Shown: positions 8,984 through 18,358, counted from the stretch's first letter. The stretch is 64,000 bases of DNA from DASTCZ01 sp035308165 (GCA_035308165.1 DATGHC010000074.1:62001-126000), one strand, 5' to 3'. Notes: generated by a model not told the origin, from the letters alone. Made by a program: numbers and translations.

Positions 8984-9027
8984 ATCTGGGGGGCGGGACA
9001 GGAGTTCGAATCCCCTTGGCCGCGCTA
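8984..9027 (+). other. tRNA 3'-end-like fragment (T arm plus acceptor strand)
   Basis: aggag (9000-9004), loop ttcgaat (9005-9011), cccct (9012-9016) forms a T arm with the canonical TTCGAAT loop and one A-C mismatch, followed by tggccgc as a possible acceptor 3' strand. No matching 5' acceptor gcggcca occurs 60-90 bases upstream and no anticodon arm can be folded, so this is at most a fragment, as left by integration at or decay of a tRNA gene. It could also be chance. Confidence 0.4.
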
Positions 9028-9405
9028 CTCCTCTCGCCGTTTTCTTGAAGTACCTCCGGCCCCCATCCTTATCGCTGTTTCGGACTCGCCTGGCAGCTAC
9101 AGAGGTGGAACAGAATTGCGAGCGAGCACCGCATTGCTCACAAAATAGGACGGGCATAATTGCACCTCCACGCGGAAAGGGGACACCGAGGGCAAGGAAG
9201 AGAAATAGGCATGGCTTCACACTCCCCAGCGCGGCGTCGACGATACACCCTCGTTAGATATGTTCAATAGTACTGACAGGGTAACGGATTCAGTGATTTC
9301 ATCAGTCGTCCCGGGAGAGTGTTGAAACAGGGGGATGTCTCCACTTGCCCCGACGGGGCGTTGATGGGCAGTTTCGTCCTCTCCTACCCCTATCTCATTA
9401 AGCCA
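9028..9405. other. Non-coding stretch upstream of the repeat-protein promoter
   Basis: I see no supported gene here. A short GC hairpin (gcccc-gac-ggggc near 9344-9358) is present without a T-run. Confidence 0.4.
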
Positions 9406-9434
9406 TTGAGAATTGTCTGGGAACTGGCTATACT
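9406..9434 (+). promoter_or_regulatory. Predicted promoter of the large repeat protein
   Basis: TTGAGA (9406-9411), a 17-base spacer and TATACT (9429-9434). Predicted transcription start near 9441, leaving a leader of about 165 bases before the ATG at 9608. Confidence 0.6.
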
Positions 9435-9471
9435 GCGGAACAGTGCGGTGAGGGTTTTACTTCCGCAGTAT
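9430..9471. promoter_or_regulatory. 11-bp perfect inverted repeat over the -10 box and early leader
   Basis: atactgcggaa (9430-9440) and ttccgcagtat (9461-9471) are perfect inverted copies separated by 20 bases. The left arm covers the -10 hexamer and the predicted transcription start, the right arm lies in the leader. It could be a repressor operator or a DNA cruciform; an RNA hairpin is less likely because the left arm would be mostly untranscribed. Confidence 0.55.
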
Positions 9472-9607
9472 CTAGAAGGTCCGCAGATTCCGTAGTCCCC
9501 GGATGTCGTCCCCTCGATGAAAGTGAAAACCCGGTGTGTAGGTGTGTGCGAACCGAGCGTTGCGTTGGGGGTGTCGTTATAAAGAGAATTTCCGCGGGAG
9601 GAAACCT

Positions 9608-12600
9608 ATGAGATTTTTGGCCCGCACTCGATATCGAACCAACTCTTCCAGCATCCCGAGCCGGGGAACCGGGCGGGCCGGCATCCTTTTCCATTCGACG
9701 GTACTGCTGATTTCGCTGGTTCTGTTGGCTGCGCCAACGATGGCAGGCATCGCGAACGGAAATTTGCCATCGGTGGGCACCGCGCCTGGCTTGCCGACCA
9801 ACAATTATCCCTCTGACCCGGGCCAGGCAGGTGCCAACGGCACCTCGCACTATGTTTACATCGTGGAAAACGGGCAGTTGCAGGTTTTCGACATGGATAA
9901 CGGGCACTCGCTGGTGAAGACCGTGAGCTTACCGGGCGTCAGCAGTCCGCTGGGGCTGGCGGTGAGTGCGGCGACCGACATGCTGTACATCTCCTACGGC
10001 GGGTTTGGGGGGAGCCAGGGAAACGGCTCGGTGCTGGAGTACAACCTGCTGAATGATTCGATCGTGTGGCAGAAAAATTATTCGCACGGAGTGGACAGTA
10101 TCAGTGTAAGTCCGGATGGCAAGACGCTCTACGTGCCCGACGGAGAAAATTCAGGTGACACGCTGGTGTATGTGGTAGACGCGGCGACCGGCAACGAGCT
10201 GAGCACGATCGCGACGGGCAACAGTCCGCACAACGCCATGATAGGGCTGGATGGAAAGAAACTGTATGTGGGCCCGCGGAATGAAAACAATCTGTATGTG
10301 GTGGACACGGCGACCAACCAAGTGATCCTGAAAGTTGGACCGTTGGTGGCCACCAACATCGTCAGCGGGAATGGAGTGCGGCCTTTCGCGATTAACGGAT
10401 TGCAGACACTCGCGTTCACCACCGCGAGCGGGTTTCTGGGCTTTCAGGTGGGTGATCTCGCCACCGGCAATGTGCTCTATACAGTGACGCCGACGGGTTT
10501 CAATTGGAACGGCACGGGGCCATCGGCACCATGCCACGGGATTTCGCTCTCGCCGGATGAGAAGGAGCTTTACCTTCTGGACTCGGTGAACCAAGTGGTT
10601 CATGTGTATGACATCACGGGCCTGCCTGCGACAGCGCCGCAATTGGTGGCCAGCATTCAAATGGGCGCGGCGTTCGGATCGGTCGGCTGGCTGCAGCACA
10701 GCCGCGACGGACGCTTCGTTCAAGTTTCGGACTCCGGGGATGTGATAGATACAGTCACGCGCACGACCACGAACACGCTGCCGATCTCCAGTGCGCTAAT
10801 GCTCAGCCGGTGGTACATCGAGGTGGACTTCACAAATGGGGCGCCATCGTTTGGGACATTTGAGCGGGGCGGACCCGGGTACGTCACCACCTTGCCGGCT
10901 CCGGCAGTAAGTCTCTCCAGTTCGAGTGTGACATTTGCAAGCCAGTTTCTGAACGCTACCAGTGCGCCGCAGACGGTGACGCTGACGAACACCGGCAACG
11001 CGGTGCTGAACATCACGAGCGTTGCTGTTGCGGGAACAAACAGCGGGGACTTTTCGCAGACGAACAATTGCGGGAGTTCGGTGGCGGCGATTGGTGGAAA
11101 TTGCAGCATCAACGTGACGTTTACGCCGACGGCGACCGGTACGCGAACCGCGTCGGTGATCGTCACCGACGACGCTGCGGGAAGTCCGCACACGATCACG
11201 CTGAGCGGGAGTGGGGCGGCGCCGATCGTCGGTTTGTCGTCCTCGAGCCTCGCGTTTGCGAACCAAACGTTGAATACCACCAGTGCGGCACAGACCGTGA
11301 CGCTAACGAACACCGGCAACGCGGTGCTGAACATCACGAGCGTTGGCGTCACGGGCGCAAACAGCGGCGATTTTGCACAGACGAATACCTGCGGGAGTTC
11401 GGTGGCGGCAAATAATGGGAATTGCACCATCAGCGTAACGTTTGCGCCAACCGCGACAGGCGTAAGAACCGCAGCGGTCACCGTCATCGATGACGCCGCG
11501 GGCAGCCCGCATTCCATCAACCTCAGTGGCACGGGCGCGGGGATACCGGCAGTAACCTTCTCCAGCGCAGGCCTGACATTTGCGAGTCAAACGTTGAACA
11601 CGGCCAGCGCGGCCCAGACGGTGACACTGTCCAATACTGGAAGCGGGGCACTGAACATCACCAGCATCGGCGTGACAGGCACAAACAGCGGGGACTTTGC
11701 GCAGACGAATAATTGCGGGAGCTCGGTAGCGGCGAACGGTGGAAATTGCAACATCAACGTGACGTTCACACCCACGGCGACGGGCACGCGCACAGCGTCG
11801 GTGACCATCACCGACGACGCAGCGGGAAGTCCGCACACGATCGCGCTCAGTGGAACTGGAGCGGTACCGCCGGCACCGATAGTCAGTCTGTCGTCATCGA
11901 GCTTGGCGTTTGCCAACCAGACGTTGAACACGACCAGCGCGGCCCAAACGGTGACGCTGACCAACACGGGCAATGCGGCGCTGAATATCATCAGCATCGG
12001 CGTGACAGGCGCAAACAGCGGGGACTTTGCGCAGACGAATAATTGCGGCAGTTCGGTGGCCGCGAACAATGGAAATTGCACCATCAACGTGACGTTCACG
12101 CCGACGGCGACAGGCGCGCGCGCGGCTGCGGTGACCATCACCGATAACGCCACGGGGAGCCCGCACACGATCACGCTAAGCGGAACGGGCGCGGGTGCTC
12201 CGGCACCGGGGGTGAGCTTCTCAGCGCAAGGACTGACTTATGCGAGTCAAACGTTGAACACGACCAGCGCGGCGCAGACGGTCACGCTTACGAATACGGG
12301 GAACGCAGCTTTGAGCATCGGTAGTCTCGGAATCACCGGAGCCAACAGCGGGGATTTTGCGCAGACGAATAATTGCGGCAGTTCGGTGGCGGCGAACAAC
12401 GGGAATTGCACCATCAACGTGACGTTTACACCCACGGCGGCAGGAGCTCGCGGGGCTTCGGTAACCATCACAGACAACGCGGCGGGCAGTCCACACTCCT
12501 TCACGCTCAGCGGCACGGGCACAACGACACCAGCGCCGACCGCGAGCTTGTCGGCGTCGAGCCTCACCTTTGCGGGCCAGACCTTGAATACGACCAGCGG

Positions 12601-13729
12601 ATCCCAATCGGTGACGCTGACCAACACCGGTAACGCAGCACTAACCATTACGAGCATCGGCGTCACGGGCGCAAATAGCGGCGACTTTGCGCAGACGAAT
12701 AATTGCGGCAGCTCGGTGGGGGCGAACAACGGAAACTGCACCATCAACGTGACGTTCACACCGACGGCGGCAGGAGCGCGGGGAGCAGCGGTGACCATCA
12801 CGGACAACGCGGCTGGAAGTCCGCAAACGGTGAGCCTGACCGGTACGGGATTGGCGCCGGGAACACCGGGGGCCAACCTCTCTCCAGCGTCGCTGACGTT
12901 CGCCAGCCAAACGATTAGCTCCACCAGCGCGGCGCAAACGGTGACCTTGTCGAATAGCGGTAGCGCGACACTTACCATTACCGGAATTGCGGCGAGTGGT
13001 GATTTTGGCCAAAGCAACAACTGCGGAAGTTCGTTAGCAGCCGGCGGAAATTGCAGCATCAGCGTGACGTTTACGCCGACGGCGGCAGGCACGCGGACGG
13101 GAACCTTGAGTGTTACCGACAATGCGTCCGGAAGCCCGCAGAGTGTGACCCTTACCGGCACCGGCGCAAACAGCACGGCCGATTTCTCACTCACCGCTAC
13201 CGCAATCACGGGAACGGTGACCGCAGGCCAGCCGGCGACATTTAGTTTGACCGTGACACCATCGGGCGGATTCAATCAAGCAGTGAACTTGACCTGCAGC
13301 GGCGCGCCGCAAGGTGCCGCATGCATAATCTCGCCCAGCTCGGTGACGCCAAGCGGATCCGGTCCCATGACGACTACCATAATGGTGACCACAACAGCCA
13401 ACGCAATGGTGGGTCCACAGCTGCGCGAATTTTTCCCCACCTCACGCGGGCAGATGGAACTAATGATGCTGGCGTTGCTGATGGCGATGCTGGCGATGCT
13501 CACGACTGTAGCTGCTATTGCGCGTAAGCGGGAGCAAACGAGACTGGTGTTAGCGTTTGCGATGGTGATGGTCTTGTTGGGATCCGGATGTCTGGGGGGC
13601 GCCAAGAATTCTCCTCCAGTCTTCTCAGGAACGCCAGCGGGCACTTACACCTTGACGGTAATGGGTGCGTCGGGAACAGGCTCGAACGCGTTGGTTCATA
13701 CGGTAAAGGTAACCTTGGTCGTGAATTAG
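9608..13729 (+). CDS. Large secreted protein: beta-propeller plus seven choice-of-anchor-D repeats
   Basis: 1373 residues. The ATG at 9608 follows GGGAGGAAA with 3-4 bases to spare. A signal peptide (hydrophobic HSTVLLISLVLLAAPTMAG) leads into a YVTN-like beta-propeller of about 350 residues (SVSPDGKTLYVPD, VVDTATNQVILKVG). Seven repeats of about 105 residues follow, of the choice-of-anchor-D (ASH-like) type, each with ANQTLNTTSAAQTVTLTNTG, a NCGSSVAANNGNC cysteine pair and VTFTPTA. The C-terminal Ig-like domain (ADFSLTATAITGTVTAGQPA) is interrupted by two hydrophobic segments separated by basic residues, then resumes at GTPAGTYTLTVMG. Probably a cell-surface or secreted protein; function unknown. 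The gene is alone, with its own promoter. Confidence 0.85.
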   Translation: MRFLARTRYRTNSSSIPSRGTGRAGILFHSTVLLISLVLLAAPTMAGIANGNLPSVGTAPGLPTNNYPSDPGQAGANGTSHYVYIVENGQLQVFDMDNGHSLVKTVSLPGVSSPLGLAVSAATDMLYISYGGFGGSQGNGSVLEYNLLNDSIVWQKNYSHGVDSISVSPDGKTLYVPDGENSGDTLVYVVDAATGNELSTIATGNSPHNAMIGLDGKKLYVGPRNENNLYVVDTATNQVILKVGPLVATNIVSGNGVRPFAINGLQTLAFTTASGFLGFQVGDLATGNVLYTVTPTGFNWNGTGPSAPCHGISLSPDEKELYLLDSVNQVVHVYDITGLPATAPQLVASIQMGAAFGSVGWLQHSRDGRFVQVSDSGDVIDTVTRTTTNTLPISSALMLSRWYIEVDFTNGAPSFGTFERGGPGYVTTLPAPAVSLSSSSVTFASQFLNATSAPQTVTLTNTGNAVLNITSVAVAGTNSGDFSQTNNCGSSVAAIGGNCSINVTFTPTATGTRTASVIVTDDAAGSPHTITLSGSGAAPIVGLSSSSLAFANQTLNTTSAAQTVTLTNTGNAVLNITSVGVTGANSGDFAQTNTCGSSVAANNGNCTISVTFAPTATGVRTAAVTVIDDAAGSPHSINLSGTGAGIPAVTFSSAGLTFASQTLNTASAAQTVTLSNTGSGALNITSIGVTGTNSGDFAQTNNCGSSVAANGGNCNINVTFTPTATGTRTASVTITDDAAGSPHTIALSGTGAVPPAPIVSLSSSSLAFANQTLNTTSAAQTVTLTNTGNAALNIISIGVTGANSGDFAQTNNCGSSVAANNGNCTINVTFTPTATGARAAAVTITDNATGSPHTITLSGTGAGAPAPGVSFSAQGLTYASQTLNTTSAAQTVTLTNTGNAALSIGSLGITGANSGDFAQTNNCGSSVAANNGNCTINVTFTPTAAGARGASVTITDNAAGSPHSFTLSGTGTTTPAPTASLSASSLTFAGQTLNTTSGSQSVTLTNTGNAALTITSIGVTGANSGDFAQTNNCGSSVGANNGNCTINVTFTPTAAGARGAAVTITDNAAGSPQTVSLTGTGLAPGTPGANLSPASLTFASQTISSTSAAQTVTLSNSGSATLTITGIAASGDFGQSNNCGSSLAAGGNCSISVTFTPTAAGTRTGTLSVTDNASGSPQSVTLTGTGANSTADFSLTATAITGTVTAGQPATFSLTVTPSGGFNQAVNLTCSGAPQGAACIISPSSVTPSGSGPMTTTIMVTTTANAMVGPQLREFFPTSRGQMELMMLALLMAMLAMLTTVAAIARKREQTRLVLAFAMVMVLLGSGCLGGAKNSPPVFSGTPAGTYTLTVMGASGTGSNALVHTVKVTLVVN
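10901..13167 (+). repeat. Seven tandem coding repeats of about 320 bp
   Basis: Units begin near 10901, 11219, 11545, 11870, 12200, 12530 and 12868. Blocks such as caaacggttgaacac-gaccagcgcggc and gacgaataattgcggcagttcggtggc recur almost base for base, especially in units 3-6; unit 7 is the most diverged and slightly shorter. Third-position identity points to recent duplication or gene conversion. Confidence 0.85.
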
Positions 13730-13884
13730 CAATTATTCTTGATCTGAATTCGTCATCTACTGCGAGATGGGCGCGTGCCCGCGGCACAATTGTCAATCCG
13801 ACACGATGGGATTGGGGAGAGAGGCCAACCGGCTGTATGGAACCGTGGCGTTTTCCCAGATCGCAGGCGGCCTTACCTGCCGAC

Positions 13885-14616
13885 TTAGTCCTTCAGCGAT
13901 TTGGGATCGGACTGGTTTTTTGGCGACACCTTATCGAGTAACGCGACCAATTCACGGCCGGAGGCCGGTACGCTGACCTTGCCTTGGCGAACAATCTCCT
14001 TGGCGCTAAGACTGCGGCCATAGAGCTTGTTGTTCGCGCTGCCATCCGAACGGAGCGTGGAACCCTCGAGGGAGATCCCGGCGAAAAGTCCGCGAGAGCG
14101 GGAATAGCTGAGGATCTCCGCCTTCATAACGATGTCGGTATCCGCTGCCGCTGCTCGCCCCTTGGGACCGGCCGCAGCCGAGGCGTCGGCGCCGAGTTTC
14201 ACTTTGCTTCGCAAGATTGAATTCGCGCCTTTGGCATTCATCACCAGCAACACGAAGTCAGTGTCCTGACCGCCCAACTGAAATCCAATATTTGCGCCCT
14301 CCAGAGCAAACAGCGCGGGAGCGCTCCATGGTCCGGTAAAGTGTTCACCGGTGCGACAGGTGATGGCACCCCGGCCGAAGTCACCGCCAACGCCGATCGC
14401 GAATTTCAAGACGGACGGAATTACAATCACGCATTCGGCCTTGTTCAGCAGTTCCTTGGGAAGCCCGTCGGGAATGTCCATAATTTCTTTAAACACCTGG
14501 CCGCAGGCTTCGAGGCGCTTTTGTTCCCGGGATCCATCCGCAGCAAAAACAGAACATACCAGGAAAAATACGACGGTAAGAGAAGAGGCTTTTCTTATGA
14601 AAGGTCGTTTGAACAT
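13885..14616 (-). CDS. Exported SYLF (Ysc84-like) lipid-binding domain protein
   Basis: 243 residues starting at ATG 14616 behind GGGAAG; the longer frame upstream lacks signal-peptide logic, whereas this start gives MFKRPFIRKASSLTVVFFLVCSVFAADG, a clear signal peptide. The rest is a SYLF domain: KAECVIVIPSVLKFAIGVGG, GRGAITCRTG, GANIGFQLGGQDTDFVLLVM and a C-terminal SRGLFAGISLEGSTLRSD with NKLYG. Family members bind phosphoinositides in eukaryotes; bacterial ones are periplasmic proteins of unknown role. It stands alone, 44 bases or more from any neighbour gene, convergent with the repeat protein. Confidence 0.88.
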   Translation of the reverse strand: MFKRPFIRKASSLTVVFFLVCSVFAADGSREQKRLEACGQVFKEIMDIPDGLPKELLNKAECVIVIPSVLKFAIGVGGDFGRGAITCRTGEHFTGPWSAPALFALEGANIGFQLGGQDTDFVLLVMNAKGANSILRSKVKLGADASAAAGPKGRAAAADTDIVMKAEILSYSRSRGLFAGISLEGSTLRSDGSANNKLYGRSLSAKEIVRQGKVSVPASGRELVALLDKVSPKNQSDPKSLKD

Positions 14617-14792
14617 GCGATCATTCTTCCCGCCTTCGCGGCAGATTACAACTGCTCTGGGCCGGACTTGTCCTAAGTGGAAATGGAAAGGCGCGGTGCG
14701 AAGAATGACCGCCGCGTCGCGCGCCACCCGCGAGCCCCAGGCCGCCATCCCATCTGGATAACATTGATGGAGAATCTGGCAATGATTCGCGG

Positions 14793-17192
14793 CTATTGTT
14801 CGCGCAGGGCGGCCATGGGATCGACGCGCGAGGCGCGGAGCGCGGGGATCACGCAGGCTGCGAGCGCGACGATAGCGAGGGTGAGGGCGACGCTGATAAA
14901 TGTTGCGGGGTCGCGCACCTGTACACCGAACACCAAAGTCGAAATGGCGCGGCCCAGCACCAGGCTTCCCACCAGGCCGATGCCGATTCCAATCAGCGCG
15001 ACCTTCATTCCTTCCACAACAATCAGGCGCAACACATTGCGGGGCGAAGCTCCAAGGGCCATGCGCACTCCAATTTCGCCGGTGCGCTGACTGACGAAAT
15101 AGGCCAGAACGCCGTAAATGCCTATGGAGGCGATGAGCAAAGCTACGAAGGCGAATGCGCCCAGCAACACTGTATTCATGCGCGGCTGCGCGGTGCTATT
15201 CGAGAGCCACTGATCCATGGTCTTCTCATTGGCGAGTGCCAGCTCCGAATCGAGCTCGTGAACCTTTTGGCGAATTGCGGGGAGCAAGGATTCGGGCGAA
15301 CTATCGGTGCGCACGACCACATCCATCAGAGGCCAGACGCGCGAGGCCAACGAGTAATAGAGCGCGGGCGATTCCTTAGTGAGGACAGTGCTGCGCACAT
15401 CGCCGACGACGCCGACGACAGTGAAGGCAATGGCAGGCGCAGCAGAACGGCGCAGCGTTTGGCCGATGGGGTCGCCATCGCCCCAGAATTTCCTTGCGGT
15501 GGCCTGGCTGACGATGGTGACGGGCAGCGCGGTGGTATTGTCGGCGTCGGTGAAATCGCGGCCTTGCATGAGCGGAATCCCCATGGTCTTGAAATAACCG
15601 GGGCTGGCAATGCGCCAGTCAATGGGCACGAGCGTGGAAGGCGGCAACACGGACGGGCCAGTGGTGAGCATGGGATGGGTGCTGTAAGTGCCGGCGCCAA
15701 AGGGAATGCCGGATGACGTGGCGGCGCCACGAACCCCGGGGAGTGACTGCAAGGAATCGAGTACGGCGCGATAGAGCTGAGAAGCTTTGGTCGCCAGCGG
15801 ATATTTTTGCGCGGGCGGCGAAAGCTGGAAGGTGATCAATCCGTGAGGGGCAAATCCTAGACGGACGCCCTGAAGATTGACAAGACTCCGAATGAAGAGT
15901 CCCGCTCCGATAAGCAAAACGGTTGCAAGGGCGAGTTCCGCCGCGGCAAGACCAGTGCGAAGCCGGACGGACATTCGAGAATTTGAACCACGGCCGCCGC
16001 TGCGGAGGATTACGTTGAGATCAACTCTCGCCGTACGCCACGCGGGCACGATTCCAAATAGCAATCCAGTGGTGATGGTTAACGCCAGTGCAAACCAGAG
16101 TACGTTGCCGTCCATTTCTACCGCGGGGACCGAGAGCGTGTTGGGCGGCAAAGAGTGGTTGATGATGCGTACGGCCCAAACCGCGCCAAGAAAACCAGTG
16201 GCCCCACCAGCAATCGAAAGCATCACGCTTTCGACCAGGAGCTGGCGGACAAGACGGCTGCGGCTCGCTCCAATGGCCGAGCGCACTGCCATTTCCCCCT
16301 GGCGAGCAGAGGCGCGCGCCAGCAGAAGGTTGGCGATGTTCGCGCAGGCAATCAGCAGAACGAATATGACCGAACCCAGAAGGGCTAGAAGCCCGGTTTT
16401 GAGTTCGGAGCTGACGAAGGAGTCAAACAAGGTGAAGATGCGAACTCCCCAATCGCGGATTTCTGGAAATTGCTGGCCCATGTGAGTGGAGACGATGTTC
16501 ATTTCGGACTGCGCTTGTTCGGCGGAAACACCGGGCTTGAGGCGGCCATAAACCGCAATGGTGTGATTGAGGCGAATCTCTTTTGAAGGATCAATGGTCA
16601 GCGGAGTGTAAACGTCGCCGCCCGCGAGCAGGTTCAGGGCGGCGGGGGCGATCCCTACGATTGTGGTGGGTGCGCCATTAAGATTGACTGTCCGGCCGAT
16701 GACTGCCGGGTCGGCGCCGAAGCGCCGATTCCAGAGACCTTCCCCGATCATGGCGACTGGTGGGCTATTGGGCTTTTCTTCATCGTCAGTGAAATCACGA
16801 CCCAATAGCGGAGCAATGCCCATAAGGCGGGTGAGCGCCGGGCTGATGAGATTGCCGGAGAGCTGTTCGGGATCGCCCGTGCCGGTAAGCGTGAAGTTGT
16901 TGAATCCGACCGCGCCCAAGGCTTCAAAACTCTGCGATTGCTCGCGCCAGGAAAGGAAGTTCAGCACCGAGGCGCCGAAATTCGGGAGATTGAGCTTGTC
17001 GTTTTTTTCCGCGACCTGGACGAGGCGATTGGGGCTCCGGTAGGGCAAAGGACGGATCAACACGGAATTCACGACACTGAATATCGTGGTATTTGCCGCG
17101 ATGGCCAGCATGACCGTGAGAACGACCGCGGCCGTGAACATGGGCGCGCGTCGCATGGTGCGGGCGGCGAATTTAATGTCGTTCAACAGCAT
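14793..17192 (-). CDS. ADOP-family (acidobacterial duplicated orphan) ABC permease
   Basis: 799-residue inner-membrane protein with two MacB-like halves. Each half has a MacB periplasmic core (IFSVVNSVLIRPLPY onwards; second copy around GFAPHGLITFQLSPP) and an FtsX domain with three helices (LLALLGSVIFVLLIACANIANLLLARASA; near the end FVALLIASIGIYGVLAYFVSQRTGEIGVRMALG). The final PALRASRVDPMAALREQ is the classic ADOP/MacB end. No ATPase gene is adjacent, as the name orphan implies. It would export a peptide or drug, or transmit a signal across the membrane with an ATPase encoded elsewhere. The start is ATG at 17192 with GAGGA six bases upstream. Confidence 0.92.
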   Translation of the reverse strand: MLLNDIKFAARTMRRAPMFTAAVVLTVMLAIAANTTIFSVVNSVLIRPLPYRSPNRLVQVAEKNDKLNLPNFGASVLNFLSWREQSQSFEALGAVGFNNFTLTGTGDPEQLSGNLISPALTRLMGIAPLLGRDFTDDEEKPNSPPVAMIGEGLWNRRFGADPAVIGRTVNLNGAPTTIVGIAPAALNLLAGGDVYTPLTIDPSKEIRLNHTIAVYGRLKPGVSAEQAQSEMNIVSTHMGQQFPEIRDWGVRIFTLFDSFVSSELKTGLLALLGSVIFVLLIACANIANLLLARASARQGEMAVRSAIGASRSRLVRQLLVESVMLSIAGGATGFLGAVWAVRIINHSLPPNTLSVPAVEMDGNVLWFALALTITTGLLFGIVPAWRTARVDLNVILRSGGRGSNSRMSVRLRTGLAAAELALATVLLIGAGLFIRSLVNLQGVRLGFAPHGLITFQLSPPAQKYPLATKASQLYRAVLDSLQSLPGVRGAATSSGIPFGAGTYSTHPMLTTGPSVLPPSTLVPIDWRIASPGYFKTMGIPLMQGRDFTDADNTTALPVTIVSQATARKFWGDGDPIGQTLRRSAAPAIAFTVVGVVGDVRSTVLTKESPALYYSLASRVWPLMDVVVRTDSSPESLLPAIRQKVHELDSELALANEKTMDQWLSNSTAQPRMNTVLLGAFAFVALLIASIGIYGVLAYFVSQRTGEIGVRMALGASPRNVLRLIVVEGMKVALIGIGIGLVGSLVLGRAISTLVFGVQVRDPATFISVALTLAIVALAACVIPALRASRVDPMAALREQ

Positions 17193-17514
17193 GAGTATCC
17201 TCGATCATTTCAGGGCCATATGGGAGTCCCACACAAACCCTAAGATACTTCAGACGCACATGGGGATTGAAAAGTGACAGACGAGTTTTCGCGCGCAGGT
17301 CGCCGGGGCCGTCTTCAACGTCCACGAATTCTGTGGCTGGAAAGGCGTGTGATGGCGTTGTCGGCATTGTGAGAGACAGGATTCGCATAGGCGAATAGTA
17401 GGCCTTGGCTACATTGCCGGTTGTTCAGCCACTCCCAGTCCGCCAATTTGCTCTCCCCATTCCATTTTTGGGCAATGCGGGGATATAATGGCGCGCTCCC
17501 TCGAAGGAGGCCCC
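17193..17514. other. Divergent intergenic region
   Basis: It separates the ADOP gene (minus) from an unknown gene (plus). The only clear element is the TATAAT listed separately at 17484; no gene or hairpin terminator is visible. Confidence 0.4.
17484..17489 (+). promoter_or_regulatory. -10 box of the 17.5-kb unknown gene
   Basis: A perfect TATAAT with a poor -35 (TTCCAT at 17460-17465, 18-base spacing). Transcription would start near 17496, just before the AAGGAGG at 17504, which argues against the in-frame ATG at 17488 and for the GTG at 17515. Confidence 0.5.
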
Positions 17515-18216
17515 GTGCTCCGCTTGTCACGGAAGCCGCACCCAGAACGAACGGTGCGCCAGGACTGGCGCGCAGAGTTATCACCGGAAAAGACAATGGT
17601 GTATGAGTGTGTTCTCGCCGAAGTGCGGAATGCGCATGTGATGTATAGCGTGGCGCTGGACGAGGCGCTCACACTGCGCAAATGGGGCCGTCTGGAATTG
17701 GCTCTAGAGCAAATGAATGTTTCCGCTGATTTATGCGGGAGATTCTCCGCAGCTCAGGAGGGATTGCTCCTGGCAATGGAGCAGCACGCGCGGCATTTCG
17801 GCACACTGCCGGCGGTGAACCCGCTCGATCCGGAATTCTTTGAAGGAGAGACGGCGCGGAAAGCCGCGCGCACCAATTCCCTGCTCTCGAGAGTATTGTG
17901 GCGCCAACAGAATCGCTTCCTACACAAACTCCAAACCTTAGGCGAAATGACTTGCAATCTGGCGGCGGAAAATCGCCTGTGGGCCGACCACCTTGCCAGT
18001 GGAAGAGATCCTGCGAGCGGGCAGGCCTGGGAGCACCTTGGCACCCTGCAATTTGATCTTACGAGTTCACTGGGTGAAGCGACCGTGATCTTGAAATGCT
18101 TTTTCGTGCACCTGCCCGCGGAAGAAGTGGCCGCTTTTGGCGACCGACTGAAAGCGACGATCTCGGCCGCGCCTTCGATAGCCAATTCGCGCGTGGCTGA
18201 ATTTAGGAAGCAGTAG
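17515..18216 (+). CDS. Conserved-looking protein of unknown function, alpha-helical
   Basis: 233 residues, starting at GTG 17515 with a perfect AAGGAGG four bases upstream; an ATG at 17488 in the same frame lies inside the -10 box. There is no signal peptide or membrane helix. It looks mainly helical, with repeated heptad-like Leu/Ala patterns (ALDEALTLRKWGRLELALEQ, LLLAMEQHARHFGTLP), which suggests a cytoplasmic helical bundle. I do not recognise the family. It lies 140 bases upstream of the ECF sigma factor on the same strand, but nothing shows they share a transcript. Confidence 0.7.
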   Translation: MLRLSRKPHPERTVRQDWRAELSPEKTMVYECVLAEVRNAHVMYSVALDEALTLRKWGRLELALEQMNVSADLCGRFSAAQEGLLLAMEQHARHFGTLPAVNPLDPEFFEGETARKAARTNSLLSRVLWRQQNRFLHKLQTLGEMTCNLAAENRLWADHLASGRDPASGQAWEHLGTLQFDLTSSLGEATVILKCFFVHLPAEEVAAFGDRLKATISAAPSIANSRVAEFRKQ

Positions 18217-18358
18217 GTATCATTTACCAGGGCGCCTTGCGCGCCGGCGCGATGCGGGATGGCTCCCGCCACAATACCGGCGATTTTGCCAGGACACCCA
18301 GTACAACTCAAAGGACGAGGACAGCATCCCAATCTCTGGATGCGTCCCGGCGGGACCG

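Noticed and set aside
8935..9027. A complete tRNA gene
   Set aside because: No 5' acceptor strand or anticodon arm fits; only the T arm and a possible 3' acceptor strand are present.
8708..9220. Complete 170-residue gene ending in a TIGR03435 tail
   Set aside because: Only the last 75-80 residues resemble the family; the rest includes sequence from a tRNA-like stretch, so it is treated as a remnant.
10720..13275. Several long minus-strand frames with repeated sequence
   Set aside because: They mirror the seven tandem repeats of the surface protein gene and have no ribosome sites or domain features.
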